Shown here: positions 1 to 6,493 of the stretch, piece by piece
Layout of the letters: each line of letters opens with the position of its first letter
How positions within the stretch are numbered: position 1 is the stretch's first letter
NCBI GenBank assembly: GCA_025964935.1
Contig: JAOPXW010000130.1
Location: 1-8,142 of the forward strand
Source: Friedmanniella sp.
GTDB lineage: Bacteria; Actinomycetota; Actinomycetes; Propionibacteriales; Propionibacteriaceae
Direction of reading: 5' to 3'
Length of the DNA: 8,142 bases
The notes under the pieces: model-generated
What the model was told of the DNA's origin: nothing
Database searches by the model: none
Seen by the model: only the letters and a program-made list of their open reading frames with translations
Made by a program: the position numbers and the translations under genes

Positions 1-213
1 GTGGGGGCCGCTGCCCCCCCACGGAAGGCGCGGCGCGGTGCGGTGGCCCACGCTGCCAGCGCCCCGGGGGCGGGCAGCCCAGCGCCCGACGGGCCCGGGG
101 CGCACCACCTCCGACAGACCGGCCCCGTCAGCCTCTCAGACCCAACCGGCTGCGGCGGTGAGACCCAGAGCACCACCGTCCGGAGACGCGGCACACCGCC
201 CGGTCGACTGCAC

Positions 214-232
214 CGGACCCGGGGTGGGTCCG
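214..232. repeat. Perfect 7-bp inverted repeat (hairpin) upstream of the exporter genes
   Basis: CGGACCC (214-220) and GGGTCCG (226-232) are exact reverse complements around a 5-nt loop, GGGGT. The stem is very GC-rich and should be stable in RNA. No T-run follows, so it is not a classical intrinsic terminator. It could be the end of an upstream transcript, a 5' leader structure of the exporter mRNA, or chance in GC-rich DNA. Confidence 0.45.
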
Positions 233-301
233 TGGCAGACTAATCCCTCGTTGGACGCCGCCGGCGGGCCATCGCGCAGGACCGGAGCAGGCCAGCAGAC
301 C

Positions 302-307
302 AGGAGG
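302..307 (+). promoter_or_regulatory. Shine-Dalgarno of the ABC permease gene
   Basis: AGGAGG is a full match to the anti-Shine-Dalgarno core and lies 10 nt before the ATG at 318. It fixes the permease start. The GTG at 310 and TTG at 313 are out of frame with the gene. Confidence 0.75.
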
Positions 308-317
308 CGGTGTTGCG

Positions 318-1193
318 ATGACGGCAACCAGCCGTGAGCGGGCGACGCAGTTCGAACCCGTCTACCACCACTACGGACCGCACCGGGCGGGTCTGCCGCC
401 GCTCGTCCCCTACTTCCGGGAGCTCTGGGCCCGTCGCGGGTTCGCCACCGAGATGAGCAAGGCCACCATGCGGGGGGCCAACACCGACACCTTCTTCGGG
501 CAGACCTGGCTCATCCTCAACCCACTGCTGCTGGCCGCCGTCTACTACCTGCTGGTCACGATCATCCGGGGCCGACACGACCCGTCGTTCTTCACCCACC
601 TGACCCTGGGGCTCTTCGCCTTCAACCTGGTCTCGACCGCCATCACCAGCGGGGCCACCTCGGTCACCACCTCGGGCAAGCTGCTCATCAACACCGCCTT
701 CCCGCGGCTGCTGATCCCGCTGTCGGCGGTCCGGACCGCGTTCTTCCGGTTCCTGCCCACCGTGCCGGTCTACTTCATCTTCCACCTGATCTTCCTGACC
801 AAGGTGTGGCACTGGCAGATGATCCTGTCGCTCTACTTCCTGGCCATGATGATCGTCTTCGCCATGGGCCTGGCCGCCTTCTTCGCCGCGCTGACCATCT
901 ACTTCCGCGACACCTCGAGCTTCCTGCCCTTCTTCGTCCGCATCTGGATGTACCTCTCGCCCGTGCTCTGGCTGCCGGAGAAGGTGGGCAGCTTCCCCCG
1001 CGTGGTGCTGACCCTGATCGAGATCAACCCCATGTATTCGATGCTCGGTGGCTACGCCGTGGCCATGCAGGAGGGCCACGTCCCGCCGCTCTACATGTGG
1101 CTGAGCTCGGCCGCCTGGGCCGCCGCCGTGGCCGTGCTCGGGTTCCTCTTCTTCATCTCCAGGGAGCGTGAGTTCGCTGTCCGTCTCAGCTAA
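318..1193 (+). CDS. ABC-2 type polysaccharide exporter, permease subunit (Wzm/TagG-like)
   Basis: This is a membrane permease of 291 residues, the usual size for ABC-2 permeases that export lipid-linked O-antigen, teichoic acid or galactan. A hydrophilic N-terminus of about 60 residues leads into roughly six hydrophobic segments, near residues 66-83, 95-113, 140-160, 170-193, 205-220 and 257-280. Family-typical patches are visible: FGQTWLILNPLLLAAVYYLL (60-79), YFRDTS (195-200), YLSPVLW (212-218) and INPM (236-239). The start is ATG 318 behind a consensus AGGAGG. Its last 26 nt overlap the ATPase gene, so the two are surely one transcription unit and one complex. The two subunits would form a channel that moves an undecaprenyl-linked glycan across the plasma membrane, driven by the ATPase. 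The actual glycan cannot be told: no glycosyltransferase gene is in view. Confidence 0.9.
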   Translation: MTATSRERATQFEPVYHHYGPHRAGLPPLVPYFRELWARRGFATEMSKATMRGANTDTFFGQTWLILNPLLLAAVYYLLVTIIRGRHDPSFFTHLTLGLFAFNLVSTAITSGATSVTTSGKLLINTAFPRLLIPLSAVRTAFFRFLPTVPVYFIFHLIFLTKVWHWQMILSLYFLAMMIVFAMGLAAFFAALTIYFRDTSSFLPFFVRIWMYLSPVLWLPEKVGSFPRVVLTLIEINPMYSMLGGYAVAMQEGHVPPLYMWLSSAAWAAAVAVLGFLFFISREREFAVRLS

Positions 1194-1968
1194 GGACACC
1201 ACCGGTCTCGCCGTCCGCGTCGAGGACCTCTCCATCACCTACCGCACCACGTTCGAGCGCCGCCCCACCCTCAAGCAGGCCCTCGTTCGCCTGGGCCGCG
1301 GGCAGCGGGCCGTGCGCGAGGTCGAAGCCCTCAAGAACGTCACCTTCGAGGTCAAGACCGGCACCGCCATGGGCATCATCGGCTCCAACGGGGCCGGCAA
1401 GTCGACCCTGATGCGGGCGATGGCGGGCATCCTGCCGCCCAGCAACGGCTCTGTCGAGGTCTGGGGCAAGGCCAGCACCCTGCTGGCCCTGGGCGTGGGC
1501 TTCAACAAGGACCTGTCCGGCCGGGAGAACATCATCCTCGGCGGCCTGGCGTCCGGACTGTCCCGCCGCGAGGTCGAGGAGCGGGCCGACGAGGTCGCGG
1601 ACTGGACCGAGATCGGGGAGTTCATCGACATGCCGATGAAGACGTACTCCTCGGGCATGCAGGCCCGCGTCGGCTTCTCCGTGGCCGTGCACATGAAGCC
1701 CGACATCTTGATGATCGACGAGGCCCTGTCCACCGGCGACGCGCACTTCCGGGAGAAGGCCAACGCCAAAATGGGCGAGCTGCGCGAGAGCGCGCGGGCG
1801 ATGTTCCTGGTCAGCCACGGGTTGGGCAGCATCAAGGAGATGTGCAACGAGGCCATCTGGCTCGACCACGGCACGCTGATGATGCGCGGCGAGCCCGACG
1901 AGGTCGTCGACGCCTACATGAAGTTCGTCAAGGTCAAGAAGTCCGCCACCACCACCGAGGACATCTAG
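1168..1968 (+). CDS. ABC polysaccharide exporter, ATPase subunit (Wzt/TagH-like)
   Basis: This 266-residue ATP-binding subunit partners the upstream permease. Visible motifs are Walker A GSNGAGKST (72-80), the signature YSSGMQARVGF (160-170), Walker B DILMIDEAL (179-187, catalytic Glu185), the D-loop STGD (188-191) and the switch His217 in VSHG. The insert before Walker A (TFERRPTLKQALVRLGRG, about 28-45) and LLALGVGFNKDLSGREN (105-121), which replaces the usual Q-loop, are typical of the Wzt/TagH branch. The protein ends soon after the nucleotide-binding domain, so it lacks the C-terminal glycan-binding domain of O9a-type Wzt; this suggests export that does not require terminal modification of the glycan. 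The start used is GTG 1168, inside the permease gene. The only Shine-Dalgarno-like stretch, AGGGAG (1161-1166), ends 1 nt before it, so the true start may be slightly downstream (a CTG at 1177 is in frame). Confidence 0.92.
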   Translation: MSSLSVSAKDTTGLAVRVEDLSITYRTTFERRPTLKQALVRLGRGQRAVREVEALKNVTFEVKTGTAMGIIGSNGAGKSTLMRAMAGILPPSNGSVEVWGKASTLLALGVGFNKDLSGRENIILGGLASGLSRREVEERADEVADWTEIGEFIDMPMKTYSSGMQARVGFSVAVHMKPDILMIDEALSTGDAHFREKANAKMGELRESARAMFLVSHGLGSIKEMCNEAIWLDHGTLMMRGEPDEVVDAYMKFVKVKKSATTTEDI

Positions 1969-1972
1969 GCCC

Positions 1973-2019
1973 CTCCCCCAGGACCGGTTCGAGCCCCGCC
2001 GGAGGACCCGCCGGGGGAG
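1973..2019. terminator. Possible bidirectional terminator between convergent genes
   Basis: The 53-nt gap between the ATPase stop and the stop of the minus-strand gene holds exact inverted arms, CTCCCCC (1973-1979) and GGGGGAG (2013-2019), around a 33-nt loop. An 8-bp direct repeat CCCGCCGG (1995-2002 and 2007-2014) lies in the loop and overlaps the right arm. Position fits a shared terminator, but the loop is long and there is no T-run, so this is weak. Confidence 0.25.
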
Positions 2020-2021
2020 CC

Positions 2022-2411
2022 TCAGCCGGCGTCGAGCCGCCGCTGCAGGAACTCCCCGATGTCCCCGGACTCGCCGTCCCGGCCGCCGCGCCCGACGACC
2101 AGCGGCGGCGGGCTCGCCTTGAGCTGGACCCCGGTGAAGCGCTCCTTGAACCCACCGGGGACGGTCAGCACGTAGTAGGAGCCGTCCTCGCCGATGGCCA
2201 GGCTCTCGTTCTTGCGCAGGTACCAGCCGACCTTGTCGGTCTTCACGACCTTCCCCGTGTAAAGGGTGGCCTTCAAGGGTCCCGGCGCGATCCCCCTGGC
2301 CCGCGCCTGGGCGACGAACTCATCCACCAGGACCTGGGCCTCCCGGGACTCCGCCGCCTGGGCGGCGGCCGCCAGCTCGGCCCGGCGGGCGGCTTCCTCG
2401 GCACGCGACAT
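2022..2411 (-). CDS. Small conserved-looking protein of unknown function
   Basis: This encodes 129 residues, read on the minus strand from ATG 2411 to a TGA at 2024-2022. I do not recognise a named domain. The first 40 or so residues are rich in A, E and R and should be one helix, possibly a coiled coil. Residues 48-98 look beta-rich, with the patch YTGKVVKTDKVGWYLRKNES (51-70) followed by LAIGEDGSYYVLTVPGG (71-87). The tail has PPPLVVGRGGRDGESGDI (101-118). There is no signal peptide or membrane segment, so it is probably cytoplasmic. The balanced amino acid mix argues for a real gene rather than an antisense shadow. No good Shine-Dalgarno precedes the ATG. It is convergent with the exporter ATPase and divergent from the LCP gene, so it is transcribed alone; a role in envelope assembly would be only guilt by association. 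Confidence 0.75.
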   Translation of the reverse strand: MSRAEEAARRAELAAAAQAAESREAQVLVDEFVAQARARGIAPGPLKATLYTGKVVKTDKVGWYLRKNESLAIGEDGSYYVLTVPGGFKERFTGVQLKASPPPLVVGRGGRDGESGDIGEFLQRRLDAG

Positions 2412-2533
2412 GCTCGGATGCTACCGCCGCGGCTGTGCCGCACCTTAGGAGGACCTGTGCACTTGGCCCGCAGCCGGGGACAGATCCCCTGGTCGGCATA
2501 GACTTCGGCAGGCTCCTACGATCAAGGACGGCG
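2412..2533. promoter_or_regulatory. Divergent control region between the small unknown gene and the LCP gene
   Basis: These 122 nt must hold promoters for both flanking genes. On the plus strand a candidate is TCGGCA (2493-2498), 18 nt, TACGAT (2517-2522); each hexamer matches 4 of 6 consensus bases. Transcription from it would begin only a few bases before the LCP ATG at 2534, which conflicts with use of the AAGGA at 2524-2528 as ribosome binding site, so this promoter is tentative. A perfect small hairpin GGGGA-CAGA-TCCCC lies at 2476-2489. A consensus Shine-Dalgarno AGGAGGA at 2447-2453 has no proper gene behind it. Confidence 0.35.
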
Positions 2534-3586
2534 ATGACGAACCCACCCACGGCGGACGGCGGCCCTTCGGCGCCGCCCGGCGCGACCTCCGACGCCGCCC
2601 CGCGACGCCGCCGTCGCCGCTGGCCCCGGGTGCTGATCGTGCTGGGGGTGGTCATCGTCCTGGTCGTCGGCGCCGCCGCCATCTACGCCGTCACCATCGA
2701 GCGCAGCGTGACCAGCAACATCACGCGCGCCACCGGGCTGCTGCCCGATCCGGCCCCCGGCGCCTCGGGCTCGACGCCGGCGACCCCGGCCAGGCGGGCG
2801 ACCGGCACCCTGAACTACGTGCTGCTCGGCTCCGACAGCCGGGACCCCAACAACGAGGGCAACGGGCGCAGCGACACGATCATGGTCGTCCACCTGAACA
2901 AGGCGCGGACGAAGGCGTACATCGTCTCGTTCCCCCGCGACATGTACGTCACCATCCCCGGCTACGGGAAGAACAAGATCAACGCCGCCTTCTCGTACGG
3001 GGGCTCACCGCTCACGGTCCGTACCCTGGAGAGCCTGACCGGCGTCCAGATGGACCACGTCGTGCTGGTCGACTTCACCGGCTTCATCGACCTGACCAAC
3101 GACCTGGGCGGGGTCACCGTCACCAACAAGACCGCCTTCTCCAAGGCGGGCTACGACTTCCCCAAGGGCAAGATCACCATCAAGGGCACCCAGGCCCTGT
3201 GGTTCGTCCGCGAGCGCGACTCCCTCCCCCGCGGTGACCTGGACCGGGCCGAGAACCAGCGCAACGTCATCAAGGCCATCGTGGCCAAGGGGCTGAGCGC
3301 CGGGGTCATCTCCGACCCGGCCCGCTTCACCTCGTTCATGGGCAACGTGGCCAAGCACCTGACGGTCGACTCCTCCCTCAGCGACAACGAGATCCGCGAC
3401 ACCGCCCTGTCGCTGCGGCTCAACAGCAGCGACATCGAGCAGCTCCAGGCCCCCATCTCTGGCTTCGGGACCACCTCCGACGGCCAGAGCATCGACGTGG
3501 TCGACACCGCCCAGCTGCAGGAGCTGGGCGACGCCCTGCAGAACGACACGATGGCGGCGTACGTCAAGAAGTACCCGGCGGAGTAG
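2534..3586 (+). CDS. LytR-CpsA-Psr (LCP) family glycopolymer ligase
   Basis: LCP proteins transfer undecaprenyl-pyrophosphate-linked glycopolymers (teichoic acid, arabinogalactan, capsule) onto peptidoglycan, outside the membrane. This 350-residue protein has a basic cytoplasmic N-terminus ending in a run of Arg (24-29), one membrane anchor (about 33-53), a Pro/Ala/Ser-rich linker (about 72-88) and the LCP domain (about 92-256). Family motifs are present: NYVLLGSDSRD (94-104), RSDTIMVVHLN (112-122), SFPRDMYV (132-139, Arg135 and Asp136), KINAAFSYGG (148-157) and VRERDSLPRGDLDRAENQRN (225-244). The Arg and Asp residues in these motifs bind the lipid pyrophosphate and Mg2+ in the family, so the enzyme looks intact. 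There is no C-terminal LytR_C domain. ATG 2534 is chosen because AAGGA lies 5 nt upstream; an in-frame GTG at 2435 would only add 33 poorly structured residues. The MFS gene follows after 3 nt. Confidence 0.93.
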   Translation: MTNPPTADGGPSAPPGATSDAAPRRRRRRWPRVLIVLGVVIVLVVGAAAIYAVTIERSVTSNITRATGLLPDPAPGASGSTPATPARRATGTLNYVLLGSDSRDPNNEGNGRSDTIMVVHLNKARTKAYIVSFPRDMYVTIPGYGKNKINAAFSYGGSPLTVRTLESLTGVQMDHVVLVDFTGFIDLTNDLGGVTVTNKTAFSKAGYDFPKGKITIKGTQALWFVRERDSLPRGDLDRAENQRNVIKAIVAKGLSAGVISDPARFTSFMGNVAKHLTVDSSLSDNEIRDTALSLRLNSSDIEQLQAPISGFGTTSDGQSIDVVDTAQLQELGDALQNDTMAAYVKKYPAE

Positions 3587-3589
3587 CGG

Positions 3590-4912
3590 GTGGAGCTCGT
3601 CGCGGGGCTGCGGCGGCTGTGGCGGCACCGCTACTTCCGGCGGCTGCTCGCGGTCCGGGTCGCGACCCAGTCCTGCGACGGGGTGCTGCAGATCGCCCTG
3701 GCCTCCTATGTCCTGTTCTCCCCCGAGCGGCAGCCCGACGCCGCGTCGGTGGCCACCGTGCTCGCCATCACCCTGCTGCCCTTCTCGATCCTCGGCCCGT
3801 TCGTCGGGGTGGTGCTGGACCGGTGGTCGCGGCGCCAGGTGCTGGTCACCGTCGACTTCGCCCGCGCGGCCCTCGCGCTCGGCCTGGCCGCCCTGGTCGC
3901 CACCGGGCTGCGTACCGACGGGATCGAGACCCTGTTCTACGGCGGGGTGCTGCTGGCCATGAGCCTGAACCGCTTCCTGCTCGCCGCGCTCTCGGCCTCC
4001 CTGCCCCACACCATCGACCCCGACGAGTATCTGGTCGCCAACGCCGTGGTGCCCACGGTCGGCCCCGCCGGGGTGCTGATCGGGGTCGGCGTCGGGACCG
4101 GTCTGCGACTGCTGCTCGGTGCGCACCTGCCGGCCTACCAGGCCAACGCCATCCTCTTCGTGGTCGCCGCCGCCGGTTTCGTGCTCAGCGCGAGCCTGGC
4201 CCTGCGCATCCCCCGCCGCCAGCTCGGCCCCGACGTCCACGAGCCGACCCGGGCCGCCGACATCGTCGTCGGACTCCGCGAGGCCCTCGCCCACCTCCGC
4301 GAGCACCGCCCGGCCGGGCTGGGCCTGCTCACCATCGGCGCGCACCGGATCATCTACGGCATCGTGACCGTGTCGATGATCCTGGTCTACCGCAACTACT
4401 TCCACACCCTGGAGGAGGTCGACGCCGCGATCGCCGACCTCGGTCTGTTGGTCGTGCTGACCGGGGCCGGCTTCGTCGTCGCCGCGGCCGTCACCCCCCC
4501 GATGACCGCGCGACTGGGGCTGCGTCGCTGGATGGTCGTCAGCCTGGTCGGCTCGGGCGTCTTCCAGGTGCTGCCCGGGGCCATCTACGCCACCGTGGCG
4601 CTCCTGGTCGCGGCCTTCTTCCTGGGCATCACCGCCCAGAGCGTCAAGATCTGCGTCGACACCCTGGTCCAGGCCCACGTGGCCGACGAGCTCAAGGGCC
4701 GGGTCTTCGTCCTCTACGACATGATCTTCAACGTCGCGCTGGTGCTCGCGGCGGTCATCGGCGCGGTGGTGCTGCCCGCGAACGGCAAGTCAGTGGCCGT
4801 GCTACTGGTCCTGGCCGCGGGCTATGTGCTGGTCGGGGCGGCCTTCGCCGCCCTCTCCCGCGGAGCCGACATCAACCGCGGGACCGAGTCCCTGCACCCG
4901 GCCGCCGTCTGA
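3590..4912 (+). CDS. Major facilitator superfamily (MFS) transporter
   Basis: This is a 440-residue integral membrane transporter, the normal length for a 12-helix MFS protein. The diagnostic loop motif is GVVLDRWSRR (73-82), between helices 2 and 3. Hydrophobic stretches cover about residues 33-75, 90-135, 150-205, 245-268, 283-302 and 312-424, with a polar loop at about 207-240 between the two halves. It resembles the EntS-like/MFS_3 drug or siderophore exporter branch more than sugar porters. The stretch KICVDTLVQAHVADELKGRV (353-372) looks like a family-specific signature. Substrate is unknown. The start is GTG 3590, just 3 nt after the LCP stop, with GGAG at 3580-3583 inside the end of the LCP gene, so translation is likely coupled. 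Whether it serves the LCP pathway or is merely co-transcribed cannot be told. Confidence 0.9.
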   Translation: MELVAGLRRLWRHRYFRRLLAVRVATQSCDGVLQIALASYVLFSPERQPDAASVATVLAITLLPFSILGPFVGVVLDRWSRRQVLVTVDFARAALALGLAALVATGLRTDGIETLFYGGVLLAMSLNRFLLAALSASLPHTIDPDEYLVANAVVPTVGPAGVLIGVGVGTGLRLLLGAHLPAYQANAILFVVAAAGFVLSASLALRIPRRQLGPDVHEPTRAADIVVGLREALAHLREHRPAGLGLLTIGAHRIIYGIVTVSMILVYRNYFHTLEEVDAAIADLGLLVVLTGAGFVVAAAVTPPMTARLGLRRWMVVSLVGSGVFQVLPGAIYATVALLVAAFFLGITAQSVKICVDTLVQAHVADELKGRVFVLYDMIFNVALVLAAVIGAVVLPANGKSVAVLLVLAAGYVLVGAAFAALSRGADINRGTESLHPAAV

Positions 4913-5000
4913 GGGTCACCGCCCCGACCACGCCCAGCCCCACCGTGCCGATCCCATCCCCTCCGATCCCACACAGGCGGCCAGACCCGACCGACCCTCA
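4910..5000. repeat. Inverted repeat spanning the convergent MFS/cca gap, stop codons in both arms
   Basis: TGAGGGTC (4910-4917) and GACCCTCA (4993-5000) are exact reverse complements. The left arm starts with the MFS stop codon and the right arm with the cca stop codon read on the other strand, so both genes end in the same 8 bases. The 75-nt space between is C-rich on the plus strand. The arms could pair in a read-through transcript of either strand and so mark a shared 3' end, but the loop is long for an intrinsic terminator and there is no T-run. Confidence 0.4.
4948..4971. repeat. Short direct repeat, two copies of CCGATCCCA
   Basis: CCGATCCCA occurs at 4948-4956 and again at 4963-4971, a spacing of 15 bases from start to start, inside the MFS/cca convergent gap. 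It may be slippage-derived low-complexity DNA; no function is evident. Confidence 0.5.
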
Positions 5001-6485
5001 GGCGCGCTCGGCCCACCAGGCCAGCAGGACCTCGCGGGCGTGCTCGGCCCCCAGCGGCCCGTCCTCGATCCGTCGCTCGAGCAGATAGCGGTAGGCCTCC
5101 CCGACCACCCGTCCCGGCGGCACGTCGAGGATCGCCATGATCTCGGTCCCGTCCAGGTCGGGTCGCAGCGCCGACAGCTCCTCCTCCTCGGCCAGCACGG
5201 CGATCCGCTGCTCCAGGTCGTCGTACGCCGCCCGCAGCCGGGCCGCCTTGGCCCGGTTCCGCGTGGTGCAGTCGGCCCGCGTGAGGATGTGCAGCCGCTC
5301 CACCTGGTCCCCGGCGTCGCGGACGTAGCGGCGTACGGCGGAGTCGGTCCACTGCGGCTCGCCCTCCGCGCCGCTGCTGTAGCCGTGGAAGCGCAGGTGC
5401 AGAAAGACCAGCTCCGCGACGGCCTTGACCTCGTCGCTGCTGAAACGCAGCGCGGTCAGCCGCTTGCGCACCAGCTTGGCCCCGACCACGTCGTGGTGGT
5501 GGAAGGAGACCTTGCCCCCACCCTCGAACTTCCGGGTCGCGGGCTTGCCCACGTCGTGCAGCAGCGCAGCCAGCCGGTTGACCAGGTCCGGACGGCTCGG
5601 CAGCCTCTCCTCCAGCTCGATCGCCTGCTCCAGCACGGTCAGGCTGTGCTCGTAGACGTCCTTGTGCCGGTGGTGTTCGTCACGCTCCAGCCGGAGCGCG
5701 GGCAGCTCGGGCAGCACCCGGTCGGCGAGCCCGGTCGAGACCAGCAGGTCCAGACCGGGTCGGGGTCGGTCGCTGAGCAGCAGCTTGCTGAGCTCGTCGC
5801 GCACCCGCTCCGCCGAGATGATCGTGATCCGCTCGGCCATCGCGGTCATGGCCTCGACCACGGGCGCCGCCGGGGTGAACCCGAGCTGCGCGGCGAAGCG
5901 GGCCGCCCGCATCATCCGCAGCGGGTCGTCGCTGAACGAGGTCTCCGGCGCTGCCGGGGTCATGATCGTGCCGGCGGCGAGGTCGGCCAGACCCCCGTAC
6001 GGGTCCACGAACCTCTTGCCCGGCACCGAGACGGCCATCGCGTTGACCGTGAAGTCGCGGCGGAGCAGGTCGGCCTCGAGGGTGTCCCCGAAGACGACCT
6101 CGGGCTTGCGGCTGTCAGCGGCGTACGCGTCGGAGCGGTAGGTGGTGACCTCGACCACCCACTCGCTGTCGCCGTCGACGACCCGGCAGCCGATCGTGCC
6201 GAACTCCTTGCCGATGGTCCACACCGCGGGCGAGAACCGCCGCAACAGCCGCTCGACGTCGTCGGGCCGGGCGGAGGTCGTGAAGTCCAGGTCGTGGCCG
6301 AGCCGTCCCAACAGGGCGTCGCGGACGGAGCCACCGACCAGGTAGAGCTCGTGCCCGGCGGCCGCGAACAGCTCCCCCAGCCGGTCGGCGACGGGGGCGA
6401 TCCGGAGCAGCTCCGCGACCGCGTTCGCCTGGGCCTGGTTCAGCCGTCCGGCGCGGGAGACGGGCTCGGGTCGGTTCTGGGACAC
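4998..6485 (-). CDS. cca: CCA tRNA nucleotidyltransferase (tRNA CCA-adding enzyme)
   Basis: This cytoplasmic enzyme adds or repairs the 3' CCA end of tRNAs from CTP and ATP, which is needed for aminoacylation. It has 495 residues, typical of the actinobacterial class II enzyme. The head domain shows LVGGSVRDALLGR (49-61), the metal-binding pair in HDLDFTT (64-70; Asp65, Asp67), VTTYRSD (113-119), RRDFTVNAMA (142-151) and the nucleotide-selecting DDPLRMMRAARFAAQLGF (186-203). A C-terminal HD domain follows, with YEHSLTVL (278-285) and LLHDVGKP (308-315; His310, Asp311), as in HD-containing family members that can also carry phosphohydrolase activity. The start is GTG 6485, since no in-frame start lies shortly upstream and residues from 15 on already match the family. 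There is no Shine-Dalgarno, and a candidate -10 ends about 8 nt upstream, which fits a leaderless mRNA. It is convergent with the MFS gene and divergent from the DUF6049 gene, a common actinobacterial order. Confidence 0.95.
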   Translation of the reverse strand: MSQNRPEPVSRAGRLNQAQANAVAELLRIAPVADRLGELFAAAGHELYLVGGSVRDALLGRLGHDLDFTTSARPDDVERLLRRFSPAVWTIGKEFGTIGCRVVDGDSEWVVEVTTYRSDAYAADSRKPEVVFGDTLEADLLRRDFTVNAMAVSVPGKRFVDPYGGLADLAAGTIMTPAAPETSFSDDPLRMMRAARFAAQLGFTPAAPVVEAMTAMAERITIISAERVRDELSKLLLSDRPRPGLDLLVSTGLADRVLPELPALRLERDEHHRHKDVYEHSLTVLEQAIELEERLPSRPDLVNRLAALLHDVGKPATRKFEGGGKVSFHHHDVVGAKLVRKRLTALRFSSDEVKAVAELVFLHLRFHGYSSGAEGEPQWTDSAVRRYVRDAGDQVERLHILTRADCTTRNRAKAARLRAAYDDLEQRIAVLAEEEELSALRPDLDGTEIMAILDVPPGRVVGEAYRYLLERRIEDGPLGAEHAREVLLAWWAERA

Positions 6486-6493
6486 GTTGGACC

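Larger units (their letters stand above)
1..317. other. GC-rich leader region without a convincing gene
   Basis: No reading frame here looks like a protein. The longest open frame on the plus strand (1-243, entering from the left edge) has about four fifths G or C at second codon positions, far above what real proteins show, and its translation is a low-complexity mix of G, A, P and R. The region does hold a perfect hairpin (214-232), a 10-bp perfect palindrome CCGCCGGCGG (258-267) and the ribosome binding site of the permease gene. It probably contains the promoter and 5' leader of the exporter operon, but I could not place a -35/-10 pair. The tail of an upstream gene at the extreme left cannot be excluded. 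Confidence 0.5.

Noticed and set aside
1..243. 80-codon open frame on the plus strand entering from the left edge, ending TAA at 241-243
   Set aside because: Second codon positions are about as GC-rich as the rest, and the translation is low-complexity G/A/P/R. It looks like non-coding GC-rich DNA, though a gene tail at the very edge cannot be ruled out.
203..244. Promoter-like pair GTCGAC (203-208) and ACTAAT (239-244) upstream of the permease
   Set aside because: The spacing of 30 nt is far outside 16-19, and neither hexamer is a close consensus match.
240..1238. 332-codon open frame antisense to the ABC permease
   Set aside because: Its translation is rich in G, E, D, Q, R and H, the mirror image of high GC3 in the real gene, and it has no domain. 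The plus-strand permease has membrane segments and family motifs.
1986..1996. GGTTCGAGCCC, resembling the T-arm loop of a tRNA
   Set aside because: No T-stem pairing surrounds it and no D-arm, anticodon arm or acceptor stem can be built in the adjoining sequence, most of which is coding.
3005..4678. 557-codon open frame antisense to the LCP and MFS genes
   Set aside because: It runs across two well-supported genes and encodes compositionally biased sequence (G, D, Q, H, R rich) with no motif; a shadow of GC-rich coding DNA.
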